Shown: positions 1 through 7,119 of the stretch, one piece after another
Layout: every line of letters starts with the position of its first letter
How positions within the stretch are numbered: the first letter of the stretch is position 1
Origin: Actinomycetota bacterium
Lineage (GTDB): Bacteria; Actinomycetota; Thermoleophilia; UBA2241
Assembly: GCA_003164655.1 (NCBI GenBank)
Contig: PLTW01000149.1
Coordinates: forward strand, 1 to 23,188
Length of the DNA stretch: 23,188 bases
Reading direction: 5' to 3'
Translations under genes and position numbers: made by a program
The notes under the pieces: generated by a model
What the model saw: only the letters and a program-made list of their open reading frames with translations
Databases searched by the model: none
What the model was told of the DNA's origin: nothing

Positions 1-39
1 GAGCGTAAAACCGTGCTGACCTTTGCTGATGCGCTTCAT
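1..39 (-). CDS. Type IV prepilin, N-terminal fragment (runs off window)
   Basis: Only the first 13 codons are present, reading MKRISKGQHGFTL. This is the start of a class III (type IV prepilin) signal: a short basic leader, Gly at -1, Phe at +1 of the mature protein, then T-L leading into the expected hydrophobic helix. A prepilin peptidase (PilD) would cut after G10. A very strong Shine-Dalgarno, AAGGAGGTGA at 57-48, lies 8 bases before the ATG and fixes the start. The gene follows pilB-pilT-pilC and a sigma factor gene, and its leader carries a c-di-GMP riboswitch and terminator, so it is probably the main pilin of this operon. The downstream pilin body is not visible; a minor pseudopilin cannot be excluded. 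Confidence 0.85.
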   Translation of the reverse strand, partial: MKRISKGQHGFTL

Positions 40-47
40 GTGAATTC

Positions 48-57
48 TCACCTCCTT
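48..57 (-). promoter_or_regulatory. Strong ribosome binding site of the prepilin gene
   Basis: AAGGAGGTGA is complementary over ten bases to the 16S rRNA 3' end and lies 8 bases before the ATG at 39. It is by far the best Shine-Dalgarno in the window, as expected for a highly expressed structural pilin. Confidence 0.85.
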
Positions 58-106
58 CGCAATCGTCTCTCTTGACCTTACAAACCTTGCTCTTGCGGCG
101 ACCACG

Positions 107-145
107 AAAAAGGGCCCGTGTCGCCTCTCGGCGGACCACAGGCCC
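107..145 (-). terminator. Intrinsic terminator between c-di-GMP aptamer and prepilin
   Basis: On the minus strand GGGCCTGTG (145-137) pairs with CACGGGCCC (120-112), with one U-G wobble. Inside it CGCC-GAGA-GGCG (133-122) makes a second stem. The 3' arm runs directly into TTTTT at 111-107. This is a textbook rho-independent terminator, placed after the aptamer and before the prepilin ribosome binding site, so it is probably the expression platform of the riboswitch. Confidence 0.85.
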
Positions 146-170
146 AACAGCGTCAACGTCTCGCTGCGGC

Positions 171-250
171 GGCAACCCAGCCGACTCTCTGAAAGGAGTC
201 CTGTGGCTTTGCGCCCCGCCCTCACGGGCGGTTTGCTCTTCTCGCCTTCA
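171..250 (-). ncRNA. c-di-GMP-I riboswitch aptamer (GEMM-I)
   Basis: The minus strand carries the conserved GEMM-I elements in order. P1 is GGCGA (246-242) with UUGCC (175-171). Next comes GCAAACC (236-230), then a P2 hairpin CCGCCC-GUGA-GGGCGG (231-216) with a GNRA tetraloop. The ligand-site segment GGCGCAAAGCC follows (215-205), then the P3 hairpin GACUC (200-196)/GAGUC (187-183), flanked by GCC/GGC and an ACAG strand at the tetraloop-receptor position. The 3' segment is GGCUGGGUUGCC (182-171). Members of this family bind cyclic di-GMP and often precede pilus, motility and chitinase genes. A terminator follows at 145-107 and a type IV prepilin start at 39, so the switch probably controls transcription of the pilin. 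No covariance model score was computed. Confidence 0.93.
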
Positions 251-318
251 CATTCAGGTTGCCCAACCGCCAAGGCTCTAGACACTTTTCTTTTGGCCTG
301 GCCGCCGATTCGCGGAAA

Positions 319-346
319 GTATCGGTCGGCGCCGCGGTTTTCTTGA
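319..346 (-). promoter_or_regulatory. Candidate promoter upstream of the riboswitch
   Basis: On the minus strand TCAAGAAA (346-339) is followed after 12 bases by ACCGATAC (326-319). The second element resembles the sigma-28 type -10 box GCCGATAA, and the first resembles TAAAGTTT only loosely. A start near 310 would give a leader of about 60 bases before the aptamer. The match is imperfect and no sigma-28 gene is in the window; the SigB/F-type sigma encoded just upstream would be expected to read a different box. Treat as a weak candidate. Confidence 0.25.
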
Positions 347-470
347 GGAGGACGTTTCGTGACTGCAGGCGCGAGCCGGGCAAGACCCGCACCGGCCAGC
401 ACTGCTGACCCGCCCCGGCGTGAGCGACAGCGCCTGACCTGAGCGGCGGGCGCCCGGCTACCCGCGCGAT

Positions 471-1205
471 CTAAAAGACGCGTCGCGTCATGACCTGCTT
501 GAGGCGCGCCAGGGCCTTGATCGACTCGCGCGACACCTTCTTCTGGGTCAGCCCCAGAGCGGCGGCGACCTCGTGCTGCGTGAATTCGCGAAAAAACAGC
601 AGATAGATCAGCTTGCGCTGAAAGGCCGTAAGAAGGTCGAGGGCGTCGTAGAGCGCGATGCGGTCCTCGATGGGCAGCGAGAACGAGGTGAGATGCAGCG
701 AGTGCACCTCACCGGGGTCGGCCACCGGGCCGCTGTCGGCGTAGCTGTCGGGCAGGCCCTGAAGGTCGATGCGTGCATAGACGTTGAGCACTTCGAGGAT
801 GCCGGCCTCGCTGATGTTCACCTCGGCCGAGATCTCGCTCAGTTGCGGCGGCCGGCCGAGCTTGCGAGTGAGGCTGCCGACGGCGTCCTCGATCTGATGA
901 TAGACCCTCTTGACCCAGCGTGGCTGGCGTAGCAGCAGCGAGTCGCGCAGGTGGTGGCGGACCTCGCCTTCGATCACCGGCACGGCGTAGGTCGAGAAGC
1001 GCACCCCCTTGCCCGGGTCGAAGCGCTGGACCGCCTTGATCAGTCCGAGGTTGGCGACCTGAAGAAGGTCTTCGTACGGCTCGTCGGCGGTCGCGAAGCG
1101 CTTGAGGACGTGGTGCAGCAAGCGCTGATTGTCGCGCACGATCTGGTCGAGACTGGCTGCTGAGCGGGAGGCCGCGTAGTCGGCTACCAGTTGCTCGTTG
1201 TTCAA
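471..1205 (-). CDS. SigB/SigF-family RNA polymerase sigma factor in pilus operon
   Basis: This 244-residue alternative sigma factor recruits RNA polymerase to a promoter class that cannot be named from sequence. Region 2 spans about residues 25-90 and includes EDLLQVANLGLIKAVQRFD and FSTYAVPVIEGEVRHHLRD, typical of the SigB/SigF/SigG group rather than FliA. Region 3 follows at about 105-150, and region 4 with its helix-turn-helix (FTQHEVAAALGLTQKKVSR) at about 207-230. The start is TTG at 1205 with no clear Shine-Dalgarno, 19 bases after pilC stops, so translational coupling to pilC is likely. The start codon lies in a small hairpin (1192-1210). No anti-sigma gene is adjacent; the RsbW-like gene at 10799 is 9 kb away next to another sigma gene. 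Its position between pilC and the pilin suggests a role in pilus gene expression, which is inference. Confidence 0.9.
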   Translation of the reverse strand: MNNEQLVADYAASRSAASLDQIVRDNQRLLHHVLKRFATADEPYEDLLQVANLGLIKAVQRFDPGKGVRFSTYAVPVIEGEVRHHLRDSLLLRQPRWVKRVYHQIEDAVGSLTRKLGRPPQLSEISAEVNISEAGILEVLNVYARIDLQGLPDSYADSGPVADPGEVHSLHLTSFSLPIEDRIALYDALDLLTAFQRKLIYLLFFREFTQHEVAAALGLTQKKVSRESIKALARLKQVMTRRVF

Positions 1206-1224
1206 CGAAGCCCCGGGGGCGCCG

Positions 1225-2448
1225 CTACTGCTTGATGACGTTCATCATGTCGAAGATCGGCAGATACATGCCGATGACCACAACGCCGACGATCGCACCG
1301 ACCCCGATCATCATGATCGGCTCGATGATCGACGTCAGCGACTTGACCGCGGCGCTGACCTCGTCTTCGTAGAAGTCGGCGACCTTCTGCAACATGGCGT
1401 CGAGAGCCCCCGTCTCTTCGCCCACGGAGATCATCTGCACGACCATGTCGGGAAACACCGAGACGTGCTTGAGCGGCTCCGAGATGGTCTGGCCTTCTTT
1501 GACGCTCACCTGCACCGCCTGCATGGCGTGCTCGATGACGACGTTGCCGGCCGACTTGCCGGTGATCTCGATGGCCTGCAGGATGGGCACGCCGCTCGAC
1601 ACCAGGGTGCCCAGCGTGCGCGAGAAGCGCGCCACGGCGATCTTGCGAATGACTTCGCCGATGCCCATAGGCACGTGCAGCTTGAAGCGGTCCCAGACCT
1701 CGGTGCCCTTCTCGGTGCGCTTGAGCTTGCCGATGAGCACCACCAGGGCGATGATCACCACGACCACGACCGCGCCTTTCCAGCTGCGCATGGTGTCGGA
1801 GACGGTCACCATCATCCTCGTGAGCAGCGGCAGCTTGGCGTTGCCCAGCTCCTGGTACATGCCGGCGAACACCGGGATCAGAAAGAGCACCATGCCGGTC
1901 ATCACGATGAGAGCGAAGCCGGCGATCATCGTCGGATAGGTCATCGCCGACTTGACCGCCCGTCTGATCTGGTCGTCCTTTTCGAGCTGGGTGGCGAGGC
2001 GGTTGAGGACCTCGTCGAGGATACCGCCGATCTCACCGGCGCGCACCATGTTGACATACAGGGGCGAGAATACCCTGGGGTGCTTCTCGAGCGCGTCGGA
2101 CAGCGAGATGCCGGCCTCGACGTCGGCCCGCACCTGGGTCAGCACCGCGGCGAGCTTGGGGTTCTCAGTCTGCTCCTCGAGCACCGACAGCGCCCTCAGC
2201 ATCGCCAGACCAGAGTTGATCATGGTCGCGAACTGACGCGAGAAGATGGTGAGGTCTTTGGCCTTGACGCGTTGCAGCCCGGCGAAGATGTCGACCTTGG
2301 CGAGGCTGGTCTTGACCTCGTCGATGTCGACGACGGTGAGTCCCTTGTTGCGCAGGCTGGCCGCAACGGCCGACTTGTTGTCGGCGTCGATCTGGCCCGC
2401 GGCGGTCATGCCCCGGGCATCGAGAGCCTTGTAGGTGAACGTGGCCAT
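1225..2448 (-). CDS. pilC: Type IV pilus inner-membrane platform protein PilC
   Basis: PilC/GspF is the polytopic inner-membrane platform on which the PilB and PilT motors act. The 407-residue protein has the family N-terminus (MATFTYKALDARG) and two repeated GspF domains. The first is around residues 60-185 (FSRQFATMINSGLAMLRAL, then the conserved AGEIGG). The second is around 265-390 (FSRTLGTLVSSGVPILQAI, then VGEETGALD). Hydrophobic segments fall at about 168-198, 226-243 and 374-400. I chose ATG 2448 over a longer in-frame start at 2481 because GGAGG lies just upstream (2458-2454) and the family begins at MATFxYKA. It follows pilT after a 102-base gap and precedes the sigma gene by 19 bases. 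Length is normal for PilC. Confidence 0.96.
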   Translation of the reverse strand: MATFTYKALDARGMTAAGQIDADNKSAVAASLRNKGLTVVDIDEVKTSLAKVDIFAGLQRVKAKDLTIFSRQFATMINSGLAMLRALSVLEEQTENPKLAAVLTQVRADVEAGISLSDALEKHPRVFSPLYVNMVRAGEIGGILDEVLNRLATQLEKDDQIRRAVKSAMTYPTMIAGFALIVMTGMVLFLIPVFAGMYQELGNAKLPLLTRMMVTVSDTMRSWKGAVVVVVIIALVVLIGKLKRTEKGTEVWDRFKLHVPMGIGEVIRKIAVARFSRTLGTLVSSGVPILQAIEITGKSAGNVVIEHAMQAVQVSVKEGQTISEPLKHVSVFPDMVVQMISVGEETGALDAMLQKVADFYEDEVSAAVKSLTSIIEPIMMIGVGAIVGVVVIGMYLPIFDMMNVIKQ

Positions 2449-2550
2449 GAGTCCTCCGTCACTTCTCGGCGGCGCCGGCACTGGGGCCGCGATCGCCCCG
2501 GCTGCCTTCGACCCTTGTCGAGATTGTTCTCGTCATGCTCCGCCAAACCT

Positions 2551-3630
2551 TTAGCCGGCTCTGGCCGCCTGACCCTGGGGGCCGAGCAGACGATTGAGCT
2601 GGTCGGGAGCGCTCGAACGCCTCTGGGCGAGCTCGAGCGAGATGACGCCGCGCCGCACGAGATCGGCCAGCGTGGAGTCCATTGTCACCATGCCGTACTG
2701 CTGGCCGGTCTGCATCACGGAGTAGATCTGGTGCGTCTTGCCTTCGCGGATGAGGTTGCGCACGGCCGGCGTCGGGACGAGCAGCTCGCAGGCGACGACC
2801 CGGCCGCGGCCGTCGCGCGTCGGCAGAAGCTGCTGCGTGCACACCCCCACGAGGGTCGTCGACAGCTGCACACGGATCTGCTCCTGCTGGTGTGGCGGGA
2901 AGACGTCGATGATGCGGTCGATGGTCTGCGGCGCGTCCTGGGTGTGCAGGGTGGCAAAGACGAGATGGCCGGTCTCGGCCGCGGTGAGGGCGGTCGCCAT
3001 GGTCTCGATGTCGCGCATCTCGCCGACCAGGATCACGTCGGGGTCCTGGCGCAGCACCGACTTCAGGGCGCGGTTGAACGATTTCGTGTCGGCGCCGACC
3101 TCGCGCTGGTTGATCATGCACTTCTTGTGATGGTGGAGGAACTCGATGGGGTCCTCGATCGTCATGATGTGCTCTTCGCGGACCTCGTTGATCTCGTCGA
3201 TCATCGACGCCAGCGTCGTCGACTTGCCGCAGCCGGTCGGTCCGGTCACCACCACGAAGCCGCGCGGCTTGGTGGTGAAGGCGCGCAGCGCCTGGGGAAG
3301 GCCGAGATCCTCGAGCTTTCTGATCTGGACGGGGATGAGGCGGAAGGCCGCCCCCAGGCTGTTGCGCTGGAAATAGGCGTTGACGCGAAACCGGGCGCGG
3401 CCGGGCACCGAGTACGAAAAGTCCATCTCCCACTCGTTCTCGAGCCGCTGCCGCTGGTCCTGGGACAGGATGCTGTAGATGAGCTCGCGAGTGTCGTTGG
3501 CGCCCAGGCGCGGGTAGTCGAGTCGCTCCAGAACGCCGTTGACGCGCACGATCGGCGGTGCGCCGACCGTCAGGTGCAAGTCGCTGGCTTCGCGCTCCAG
3601 GACCTCAAGCAGAATGTCGACAAGATCCAT
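2551..3630 (-). CDS. pilT: Twitching motility retraction ATPase PilT
   Basis: PilT is the hexameric cytoplasmic ATPase that powers pilus retraction. The 359-residue protein has an N-terminal PAS-like domain (SDLHLTVGAPPIVRVNG) and a RecA-like motor. Visible motifs are Walker A GPTGCGKST (130-138), Asp box TIEDPIE (157-163), Walker B region DPDVILVGEMRD (196-207) and His box TGHLVFATLHT (220-230). The PilT-specific C-terminal motif AVRNLIREGK (289-298) is the retraction signature and separates it from PilB. The ATG at 3630 is preceded by AAGGGGA. It begins 27 bases after the pilB stop. A retraction motor implies dynamic pili for twitching, surface sensing or DNA uptake. Confidence 0.97.
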   Translation of the reverse strand: MDLVDILLEVLEREASDLHLTVGAPPIVRVNGVLERLDYPRLGANDTRELIYSILSQDQRQRLENEWEMDFSYSVPGRARFRVNAYFQRNSLGAAFRLIPVQIRKLEDLGLPQALRAFTTKPRGFVVVTGPTGCGKSTTLASMIDEINEVREEHIMTIEDPIEFLHHHKKCMINQREVGADTKSFNRALKSVLRQDPDVILVGEMRDIETMATALTAAETGHLVFATLHTQDAPQTIDRIIDVFPPHQQEQIRVQLSTTLVGVCTQQLLPTRDGRGRVVACELLVPTPAVRNLIREGKTHQIYSVMQTGQQYGMVTMDSTLADLVRRGVISLELAQRRSSAPDQLNRLLGPQGQAARAG

Positions 3631-3657
3631 TGTTTTCGTCCCCTTGCAGGCAAGTTG

Positions 3658-5739
3658 TCAGATGATGACCCGGACGATCTCTTCGATCGACGTATGACCC
3701 AGGAGCACCTTATCGATGCCGTCCTCACGCAGGCTCCTCATGCCCTCGGCCTGCGCTACCCGGCCGATCTCGTCGGCGCTCTTGCGCTCGACGGTCAATC
3801 TGCGTATGGCTTCGCTCATGACCATGACCTCATAGAGGCCCAGTCGCCCCTTGTAACCCGTGTTGTTGCAGCGCGAGCAGCCCTTCGGCCGGTACAGCGT
3901 CACCTTTCCCATCTCGAAGACCTCGGGTGGAAAGTCGTTTTTCTTGAGCATCTCCTCAGATGGTTCGTAGGGTTCCTTGCACTCGTGGCAGAGACGACGC
4001 GCCAGGCGCTGGGCAAGAACGCAGTCCACGGCCGACGAGGTGAGGAAGGGTTCGATGCCCATCTCGGTGAGGCGAGACAGGGCGCCGGGCGCGTCGTTGG
4101 TGTGGAGCGTGGTGAGCACCAGATGGCCGGTCAGGGCCGACTCGATGGCGATGGCGGCGGTATCGTGGTCGCGGACCTCGCCGACCATGACGATGTCGGG
4201 GTCGCAGCGCAGGATCGAGCGCAGCGCCGCCGGGAACGTCATGCCCGCCTTCACATTGACCTGTACCTGGTTGATGCCCGGCAGACGATACTCGACCGGG
4301 TCTTCGACGGTGATCACGTTCTTCTCGGGTGAGTTGATGATGTTCAGCGTGGCATACAGCGTGGTCGACTTGCCCGACCCGGTCGGCCCGGTGACGAAGA
4401 TGGCGCCGTATGGTCTCGTAAACGAGCGCCGGTAGCGTTTGAGCGCCTTTGCCGAGAAGCCGAGCTGGGACAGGTCGAGCATGACGTTGCTCTTGTCGAG
4501 CAGGCGCATGACGATCTTCTCGCCGTAGACGGTCGGCAGCGTAGCGACGCGCATGTCGATAGGCTTGCCGCCGACCACGAGGCCTATGCGCCCATCCTGC
4601 GGGACGCGGCGCTCGGCGATGTCGAGATCGGCCATGACCTTGAGGCGGCTGATGACGCCGTTCTGCATGCGCCGCGGCACCGACATGACCTCGTGCAGGA
4701 CGCCGTCGAGGCGGAAGCGCACGACCAGCTCCTTGGCCTGAGGCTCGAAATGGATGTCGCTCGCGGCGTCGTCGACAGACTGCGCGATCACCGAGTTGAC
4801 GAGCTTGATGATCGGCGGCTCCTCCGTCATCTCGCGGATGTCGGTGATCTCCTCGTCGCCCAGCCCGGCCGCCTCGGCGTTCTCGGTGACGTGATCGTCG
4901 AGGCGGTTCAGCTTGCCGATCGCCCCGTAGACGTCTTCTTCGCTGGCGATGGCCGGCACGATCGTGTAGCCGGTCATGATCCGCAGATCGTCGGCCACCA
5001 GGACGTTGGCGGGGTCGATCATGGCGACCTGCAGGGTGGTGTCGTCGAGGAACCGCACCGGAATGGCGCCGTAGCGCCGGCAGAGCCTTTCCGAAAGCAG
5101 ACCGGCGGCGGACATGTCGAGCTGGACGCGCGTGAGGTCGAGGTACTCGATGCCGAACTTGGTGGCCAGCGCCTTGGTCAGGTCGAGCTCCGAGATGACC
5201 TTGTCTTCGAGCAGCAGCTGGCCGAGGCGTTTGAGGGTCTCCTTCTGGCGTGCCAGGCAGCTTTCGATCTGCTCCTCGGTGACGAGCTCCATGTCGACCA
5301 GGATCTCGCCGAGGCGCTTCTTGCTCGCCCGCAGGGGCGCCGGAGCGCCTGCGGCGGCGGCCGCGTCGGCCGCCTGCAAGCGCTCGAGGACGGCATCGAC
5401 GCCGGCCGGGTGGAGGCCGTCCGCGTTGTCGTCGACTTCGTCGCCGGCGGCCGCGACAAGGTCGGCCACGCCGGGGATCTCGATGGGTTTGACCGTAGCC
5501 AGGACGTCGTCCTCATCGAGGTCGACCAGGGCATCGAAGACGCCGCCGGAGTCGAAGATCTCGTCGTGGCCTGTGCTCACGAAGCCGTCCGCCTCCTGGT
5601 CGTCAGTCGGTGCGCGATCACCCCAGCCGTCCGTGGCATCCGGATCGACATCGTCGCGGGAGACGATCTCGACCTCGGGGGGTCTACCGTCGCGGACCGT
5701 TGCCCGGTCCGCGACCCGACGTTCATTGTCGCGCGGCAC
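3658..5739 (-). CDS. pilB: Type IV pilus extension ATPase PilB with MshEN domain
   Basis: PilB/GspE is the hexameric ATPase that drives pilin polymerisation. The 693-residue protein has an acidic, probably disordered N-terminus (about 1-135). Two MshEN-type repeats follow, at 142-165 and 171-195, separated by exactly five residues; this arrangement binds c-di-GMP in MshE. Then come a second N-terminal domain, DIHFEP (329-334), Walker A GPTGSGKST (451-459), Asp box VEDPVE (478-483), Walker B region DPDIVMVGEVRD, His box TGHLVLTTLHT (537-547) and a tetracysteine zinc site (C584, C587, C621, C624). In the repeats the consensus Gly is replaced by E and K and the last Gln of repeat 2 by K, so affinity is uncertain. 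The start is GTG at 5739 behind GGAAG; the gene overlaps the end of aroE by 17 bases. Confidence 0.96.
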   Translation of the reverse strand: MPRDNERRVADRATVRDGRPPEVEIVSRDDVDPDATDGWGDRAPTDDQEADGFVSTGHDEIFDSGGVFDALVDLDEDDVLATVKPIEIPGVADLVAAAGDEVDDNADGLHPAGVDAVLERLQAADAAAAAGAPAPLRASKKRLGEILVDMELVTEEQIESCLARQKETLKRLGQLLLEDKVISELDLTKALATKFGIEYLDLTRVQLDMSAAGLLSERLCRRYGAIPVRFLDDTTLQVAMIDPANVLVADDLRIMTGYTIVPAIASEEDVYGAIGKLNRLDDHVTENAEAAGLGDEEITDIREMTEEPPIIKLVNSVIAQSVDDAASDIHFEPQAKELVVRFRLDGVLHEVMSVPRRMQNGVISRLKVMADLDIAERRVPQDGRIGLVVGGKPIDMRVATLPTVYGEKIVMRLLDKSNVMLDLSQLGFSAKALKRYRRSFTRPYGAIFVTGPTGSGKSTTLYATLNIINSPEKNVITVEDPVEYRLPGINQVQVNVKAGMTFPAALRSILRCDPDIVMVGEVRDHDTAAIAIESALTGHLVLTTLHTNDAPGALSRLTEMGIEPFLTSSAVDCVLAQRLARRLCHECKEPYEPSEEMLKKNDFPPEVFEMGKVTLYRPKGCSRCNNTGYKGRLGLYEVMVMSEAIRRLTVERKSADEIGRVAQAEGMRSLREDGIDKVLLGHTSIEEIVRVII

Positions 5740-6571
5740 TCCGCATCACTTCCAGTGGCGCCGCTCGCCCCGTCCAGAGTTCGAACGAGAGCGCGGCCTG
5801 CCAGGCGAGCATGCCCAGACCGTCGATCGCCCGCGCTCCCATTGCCCGGGCACGTTCGAGAGGCATTGTCGGCCGCCGTCCGTAGACCACGTCGTACACG
5901 ATGTGGTCACGTCGGATGTTATCGACCAAAACGCCGGGCACTTTAAGCCGCTCGCCCATGCCGAGGGGGGTGGTGTTGACCACGATGTCCGCCCCGCGGA
6001 CCGCGGCGGCGGCGAGCTCGTCGAGGGCGACGACCTCGAAGCGCGCGCCCTCGTCGCACGGCTGAAGCAGGCGCACAAGCTCCTCGGCGTGCGCCACTGA
6101 GCGATTGACGATCAGGCAGCGCCGCACTCCCAGGCGCAGCAGGCCGAGCACGGCCGCGCGGGCGGCGCCACCGGCCCCGAGCACAAGGCCGCGGGCGCCG
6201 TCCAGAGGTTCTGGGACGACGTCGCGCAGCGCCGCCACGAAACCGTCGATGTCGGTGTTGTAGCCGCGCAGGACGTCGTCGACGACGATCGTGTTCACGG
6301 CCTCGATGCGGCGGGCGTCGTCGGCAACGTCGTCGAGAAACGCAAGCACCGCGGCCTTGTAGGGCATGGTGACGTTGGCGCCCCGAAACCCGAGGGCCCG
6401 CAGCCCCATCACCGCCGCCTCGACGTCCCCCGGGGCGACCGGCAGCGGCACATAGGCCATGTCCAGCCCGAGCGCCGCGAAGGCGGCGTTGTGCATGGCC
6501 GGCGAGAGCGAGTGTGTCACCGGCAAGCCGATGATGCCGGTCAGGACTGTGCTGCCTGCGATGGTCGTCAC
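5723..6571 (-). CDS. aroE: Shikimate dehydrogenase (NADP+) AroE
   Basis: AroE reduces 3-dehydroshikimate to shikimate in the aromatic amino-acid pathway. Seen in the 282-residue product: substrate-binding SLSP (21-24), the catalytic lysine in NVTMPYK (K72), N93, the catalytic aspartate in GYNTD (D107), the Rossmann motif GAGGAARA (132-139), an NRS loop for the NADP phosphate, and NTTPLGM. I place the start at GTG 6571, just before TTIAGSTVLTGIIG, behind a G-rich stretch; the frame stays open to 6652 but the extra 27 residues look unlike the family. It overlaps pilB by 17 bases. The 166 bases before it, up to ruvX, lack the mltG usually found there in actinobacteria. Confidence 0.95.
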   Translation of the reverse strand: MTTIAGSTVLTGIIGLPVTHSLSPAMHNAAFAALGLDMAYVPLPVAPGDVEAAVMGLRALGFRGANVTMPYKAAVLAFLDDVADDARRIEAVNTIVVDDVLRGYNTDIDGFVAALRDVVPEPLDGARGLVLGAGGAARAAVLGLLRLGVRRCLIVNRSVAHAEELVRLLQPCDEGARFEVVALDELAAAAVRGADIVVNTTPLGMGERLKVPGVLVDNIRRDHIVYDVVYGRRPTMPLERARAMGARAIDGLGMLAWQAALSFELWTGRAAPLEVMRSAARQ

Positions 6572-6737
6572 GTCTGTCGCCCCCAAGGTGGTATGAGACC
6601 GTCGGCGAGGAGTCGGCGGCCGCCACTGCAAGCTTGCACACCGAGGCCCCACATCCTGCCCCCGACCGCCGTCCGAGACCGTGCGCAGCTCCCCGCGCCC
6701 GGGCGGACCGAGCGCCTCGGCGGCGACACGGCGAGGC
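6572..6737 (-). other. Intergenic gap where mltG is expected, with 12-bp palindrome
   Basis: No convincing gene lies between ruvX and aroE. A perfect 12-base palindrome, TGCAAGCTTGCA, sits at 6627-6638, 56 bases before the chosen aroE start. It could be an operator, but nothing else supports this. I see no U-tract terminator and no clear promoter. Confidence 0.5.
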
Positions 6738-7118
6738 TCACCGCGAGCTCAGGTAGTCCTCGAGGATCTGAGCCGCCGCGCGGGCGTCGAGCGGTCCGGT
6801 CCCCCCCCGCTGGCGCGCGATCGCCGTCGTGAAGCGCTCGTCGTACAGGACGACCGGCACGTCGATCTCGCGGCGCAGGCGCGCCACGAACGAGCGCACG
6901 GCGCGCGCCTGGCCATGCTCGCTGCCGTCGAGCGACACGGGCAGGCCGACCACGACCTGCGACACGCCCTCGGCCGCCACGAGCTCCCTGACGGCCCCCA
7001 AGCCGGCCGGCGTGCCCGCCCGCGCCACGACCGTCAGCGGCCGGGCGATGGTGCCGGTCTCGTCGCAGACAGCGACACCGGTGCGCGCGACGCCATAGTC
7101 GAGCGCCAGGAGCCGCAC
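6738..7118 (-). CDS. ruvX: RuvX/YqgF family RNase H-fold nuclease
   Basis: YqgF-family proteins have an RNase H fold; in E. coli the protein matures the 5' end of 16S rRNA, and the family is also called a putative Holliday junction resolvase. The 126-residue product has acidic residues at the expected positions: D7 in LALDYGVARTG, E94 in YDERFTT and D111 in PLDARAAAQILEDYL, plus the glycine motif VVGLPVSLDGSEHG (57-70). The start is GTG at 7118, one base after the alaS stop, which suggests translational coupling. A longer reading to 7181 overlaps alaS and gives an N-terminus unlike the family. Adjacency to alaS is conserved in many bacteria. Confidence 0.93.
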   Translation of the reverse strand: MRLLALDYGVARTGVAVCDETGTIARPLTVVARAGTPAGLGAVRELVAAEGVSQVVVGLPVSLDGSEHGQARAVRSFVARLRREIDVPVVLYDERFTTAIARQRGGTGPLDARAAAQILEDYLSSR

Positions 7119-7119
7119 G

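Larger units (their letters stand above)
40..470 (-). other. Noncoding leader between sigma gene and prepilin
   Basis: These 431 bases hold no convincing coding sequence. From high to low coordinates they contain GC-rich inverted repeats just after the sigma gene without a U-tract, a weak promoter candidate, the c-di-GMP-I aptamer, an intrinsic terminator and the prepilin ribosome binding site. A short segment GGGCAACC around 269-262 is complementary to the 3' strand of aptamer P1 and could compete with it. Confidence 0.8.

Noticed and set aside
1198..4332. Very long plus-strand open frame of 1044 codons, and others opposite alaS, relA and hisS
   Set aside because: They are antisense to strongly supported conserved genes; long antisense frames are normal in high-GC DNA, and their products are Asp/His/Arg/Leu-rich with no domain.
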